A model generated the notes under the pieces. That model did no database searches. It saw nothing but the letters and a program-made list of their open reading frames with translations, and was not told where the DNA came from. The position numbers and the translations under genes are program-made. Source: CAYZJD01 sp964478455 (GTDB lineage Bacteria > Acidobacteriota > Terriglobia > Bryobacterales > Bryobacteraceae). From it: DNA of 8,082 nucleotides. This document shows, one piece after another, positions 6,622 to 8,082 of this stretch. Numbering within the stretch: the stretch's first letter is position 1; every line of letters starts with the position of its first letter. The DNA is taken from positions 1-8,082 of the forward strand of contig CAYZJD010000204.1 of NCBI GenBank assembly GCA_964478455.1. The letters are read 5' to 3'.

Positions 6622-6776
6622 NNNNNNNNNNNNNNNNNNNNNNNNNNNNNNNNNNNNNNNNNNNNNNNNNNNNNNNNNNNNNNNNNNNNNNNNNNNNNNN
6701 NNNNNNNNNNNNNNNNNNNNNCCCGATCTCACTGCGTCAGCTCGACCTGGAACTGAAAGACCTGGCGCGTGCCTAG
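6567..6776. other. Scaffold gap: 100 Ns flanked by a 55-bp exact duplication (assembly artefact)
   Basis: Positions 6622-6721 are exactly 100 Ns. The 55 bases before them (6567-6621) recur exactly after them (6722-6776). A 55-base overlap next to a default-length gap is typical of de Bruijn contig ends (k = 55) joined by a scaffolder that did not merge the overlap. The real DNA most likely continues from 6621 straight to 6777, without the Ns and without the second copy. After collapse hicB and hicA overlap normally. Confidence 0.9.
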
Positions 6777-7002
6777 ACTCCCCCGCCCATCGGGCAAGGA
6801 TCTGGTTCGGTTCCTTGAAGCCAAGGGTTTTGCCGTAATCCGCGTCCGCGGGAGCCATCACGTGATGCAACGTGGCAGCCTCAGAACCACCGTGCCCGTA
6901 CACGGTAGCCAGACTCTGCGTATCGGCACGCTGCGAGGAATCTTGCGCGACATCGAGATGAGCCCCGACGAATTCGCCACGCTGTGGAAACAGCCGGGCT
7001 GA
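6769..7002 (+). CDS. hicA: HicA-family mRNA interferase toxin
   Basis: The 77-residue product has the dsRBD-like HicA fold pattern: 'PSGKDLVRFLEAKGFAVIRVRGSHHVM' with the catalytic His at 30 in the G-S-H motif, then 'LRTTVPVHGSQTLRIGTLRGILRDIEMSPDEF'. HicA toxins cleave mRNA and are neutralised by HicB. The start is GTG at 6769. In the collapsed assembly this GTG overlaps the hicB stop by eight bases (GTGCCTAG), so the two are translationally coupled. All expected parts are present, so the toxin looks functional. Its stop TGA (7000-7002) runs into a degenerate octamer-like stretch (TGAGTCGTTCAATCAATGACCCGAG). It belongs to a different HicA subtype from the broken copy on the opposite strand. 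Confidence 0.85.
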   Translation: MPRLPRPSGKDLVRFLEAKGFAVIRVRGSHHVMQRGSLRTTVPVHGSQTLRIGTLRGILRDIEMSPDEFATLWKQPG

Positions 7003-7034
7003 GTCGTTCAATCAATGACCCGAGTTCAATCTCG
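7001..7034. repeat. Degenerate octamer-like repeat C between the convergent TA modules
   Basis: TGAGTCGTTCAATCAATGAC and the next 14 bases look like a decayed copy of arrays A and B (compare GAGTCATTGAATCAATGGCC). It fills most of the 40-bp gap between the ends of the two toxin genes and overlaps the hicA stop codon. Confidence 0.5.
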
Positions 7035-7042
7035 ACGAGCCG

Positions 7043-7259
7043 CTATAGTGCTGCCCACTCCTCCTTGGACACGCCCGCCTCTCGCAGAATGCGGGTGAGC
7101 AGCCCTACACCGATTTCGCCTTGGTGGGGATTGGGGATTCTGACGGTGAAGCTGCCCCGCTGCATGAACTGGTGCTTTGTGCCGGAGTAAGGTCCGCCAA
7201 AGCCGAGACGTCTGAGGCTCGAGATGTTCCTTCCGCTTGATCGGCCCGATGAGCGCCAT
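7043..7259 (-). pseudogene. hicA: HicA-family toxin gene broken by a frameshift
   Basis: On the minus strand an ATG at 7259, overlapping the hicB TGA (TGATG), begins MALIGPIKRKE. The frame is then lost. The rest of a HicA toxin continues from 7225 in another frame: ISSLRRLGFGGPYSGTKHQF, then MQRGSFTVRIPNPHQGE, then LLTRILREAGVSKEEWAAL, ending at TAG (7043-7045). A lone C at 7226 stands where a Leu codon (K-E-L-I) would be expected, so two bases appear to be missing. Restoring them gives 72 residues with the HicA His in 'GTKHQFM'. The second frame has no plausible start codon before the Met inside that motif. It could be true decay, a base-calling error or, less likely, a +1 frameshift. Confidence 0.8.
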
Positions 7260-7501
7260 CAAGCGACGTCCCGAATTCGGAGCTCGATCCCCTCAACTGC
7301 GGGTACAGGAAGCTGCCTCGACAAGCGAAAAAGCAGCCAGTCCTCGAGGACTTCCTCGAGTTCCTCCCGGCAAGCCTCCAGCGTCGGAGCGTTCGCCCAG
7401 ACGCCGTTTAATTCGGGAATGCACCCGTAGTAGCTACCGTCATCTTCCAGGATTTCGTATCGAGCTTCCCGCATGGCCGCTCGAAGGTATCTGGTCAGCA
7501 T
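7259..7501 (-). CDS. hicB: HicB-family antitoxin of the second, minus-strand HicBA module
   Basis: From the ATG at 7501 the product has 80 residues. The HicB_like core is 'ARYEILEDDGSYYGCIPELNGVWANAPTLEACREELEEVLEDWLLFRL' (read in parts at residues 13-60), followed by a short tail 'LPVPAVEGIELRI'. The Y..L.DDGSYYG.IPEL.GVWA pattern is typical of the family, and no separate DNA-binding domain is seen. The frame is open 22 codons further upstream, but that segment lies in the promoter and repeat region, so the ATG at 7501 is preferred. The stop overlaps the ATG of the frameshifted hicA by one base. The antitoxin is intact although its toxin is broken; it may now be a solitary antitoxin. It is convergent with the intact HicBA pair. 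Confidence 0.85.
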   Translation of the reverse strand: MLTRYLRAAMREARYEILEDDGSYYGCIPELNGVWANAPTLEACREELEEVLEDWLLFRLSRQLPVPAVEGIELRIRDVA

Positions 7502-7539
7502 CACCTTATCTCTTCGCACATTCGACCCTGGGCCTGCCG

Positions 7540-7567
7540 ATTGTACATGCGCCATTGGAGCATCCAA
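7540..7567 (-). promoter_or_regulatory. Sigma-70-like promoter candidate for the minus-strand hicB
   Basis: On the minus strand TACAAT (7545-7540, five of six matches to TATAAT) follows TTGGAT (7567-7562) at a 16-base spacing. Transcription would start near 7533, about 30 bases before the hicB ATG. The -10 box overlaps the palindrome TGTACA, a possible repressor contact. The -35 box lies at the edge of octamer array B. Confidence 0.4.
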
Positions 7568-7672
7568 TCATCGGGTCATCGAGTCATTGAGTCAATGGCC
7601 CGATGACCCGATGTCCCGATGACTCAATTGAATCATTGTCCCGATCACCCAATGACTCAATCTCCTCAATAC
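7561..7672. repeat. Degenerate octamer array B, with hairpin potential
   Basis: In steps of eight from 7561 the DNA reads CATCCAAT, CATCGGGT, CATCGAGT, CATTGAGT, CAATGGCC, CGATGACC, CGATGTCC, CGATGACT, CAATTGAA, TCATTGTC, CCGATCAC, CCAATGAC, TCAATCTC, CTCAATAC. The unit orientation flips near 7593, allowing a perfect 12-bp stem, 7570-7581 (ATCGGGTCATCG) with 7601-7612 (CGATGACCCGAT). The last unit holds the ribE stop codon (7666-7668). The array lies between hicB and ribE and may end or stabilise transcripts; this function is inferred. Confidence 0.8.
7640..7669 (+). repeat. 30-bp direct repeat, right copy
   Basis: Identical to 6290-6319 in the same orientation. It overlaps the ribE stop codon (7666-7668) and forms the right part of octamer array B. 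Confidence 0.9.
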
Positions 7673-8082
7673 CCCATCTCCTCCAGCTTCTCCAAGGTCA
7701 GCTTCGACCGCCCGGGCAGCTCGCGCGCCGCCAGCAGCTTCTCCAGGTACTTGGCCAGGATGTCGCACTCGATGTTGACGCGGTCGCCGAGCCGCCGCGT
7801 CTTGAGGTTCGTCGTCTGGTAGGTGTGCGGAATGACGGTGACCGACAGGACGCCGCCCTCGATCTCGGCTACCGTCAGGCTGATGCCGTCAATGGCCACC
7901 GAGCCTTTGAAAACCAGGTAGCGGTCGAGTTCTTCCGGCGTCCTCACGCGCAGCCACCAGTTGCCGCCGCCGAGCGCTTCGAGCGAAAGGAACTCGCCCG
8001 TGCCGTCCACGTGCCCTTGCACGATGTGGCCGCCGAGCCGCCCGCCGGCCGCGAGCGGCCGCTCCAGGTTCACCAGCGAGCC
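7666..8082 (-). CDS. ribE: Riboflavin synthase alpha chain, C-terminal part (gene runs off the window)
   Basis: The last 138 codons are present; the 5' part lies beyond the right edge. Riboflavin synthase dismutates two 6,7-dimethyl-8-ribityllumazine molecules into riboflavin and a pyrimidinedione in the cytoplasm. The family is usually about 200-220 residues with two lumazine-binding barrels, and what is seen is the end of the first barrel and the whole second one. Recognisable motifs are 'VNLERPL', 'GGRLGGHIVQGHVDGTGEF', 'YLVFKGSVAIDGISLTV', 'VTVIPHTYQTTNL' and 'VNIECDILAKYLEKLL'. The tail 'KLTLEKLEEMGY' ends in TGA, which falls inside the octamer array. No other rib gene is in the window. 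Confidence 0.93.
   Translation of the reverse strand, partial: GSLVNLERPLAAGGRLGGHIVQGHVDGTGEFLSLEALGGGNWWLRVRTPEELDRYLVFKGSVAIDGISLTVAEIEGGVLSVTVIPHTYQTTNLKTRRLGDRVNIECDILAKYLEKLLAARELPGRSKLTLEKLEEMGY

Noticed and set aside
6567..6776. A 55-bp direct repeat as a biological duplication of the hicB end
   Set aside because: It abuts exactly 100 Ns on both sides and has the length of a common assembly k-mer, so an unmerged contig overlap is more likely.
6243..7672. Octamer arrays as a CRISPR array
   Set aside because: The units are 8 bp with no unique spacers, and no cas gene is present.

Overview
The window looks like a fragment of a GC-rich soil or sediment bacterium, most plausibly Acidobacteriota of the Bryobacterales/Solibacter type. 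This rests on two adjacent exported proteins built from carboxypeptidase-regulatory-like (CarboxypepD_reg/Cna-B type) beta-sandwich repeats, one with a 'YYPAARAPAQA...' linker that I associate with that group. The assignment is inferred from protein style, not from a marker gene. A 100-N gap flanked by a 55-bp exact duplication shows that the sequence is a scaffolded draft or metagenome assembly.

Layout. Positions 70-4744 carry four minus-strand genes, read from right to left: a cysteine-rich secreted protein (4007-4744), a DUF1573/ASH-like exported protein (3192-3929), and two five-domain carboxypeptidase-regulatory-like proteins (1650-3146 and 70-1653), which overlap by ATGA. All four begin with signal peptides, so this looks like one export-directed gene cluster. 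A strong GC hairpin followed by TTTT lies between the first and second genes and may make the operon discontinuous. Positions 4790-5295 are non-coding as far as I can tell, but contain several perfect inverted repeats. A DHH/DHHA1 phosphoesterase (5296-6249, plus strand) follows.

From 6243 to 7672 lies an accessory island of two convergent HicBA toxin-antitoxin modules. The plus-strand module (6382-7002) appears intact once the assembly gap is collapsed. The minus-strand module (7501-7043) has a complete antitoxin but a toxin gene with a frameshift at about 7226. The island is bracketed by degenerate arrays of an 8-bp unit (TCATTGAG/CCGATGAC-like), including a perfect 30-bp direct repeat at 6290-6319 and 7640-7669. 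The arrays begin at the stop codon of the phosphoesterase gene and end over the stop codon of riboflavin synthase (ribE), which enters from the right edge on the minus strand. The phosphoesterase gene and ribE may therefore once have been direct convergent neighbours, with the TA island inserted between them.

There is no CRISPR array, rRNA, tRNA or recognisable transposase. The least ordinary features are the octamer arrays that supply stop codons, the head-to-head pair of HicBA modules with one broken toxin, and the hairpin between a Shine-Dalgarno-like sequence and a start codon at 3929-3977.
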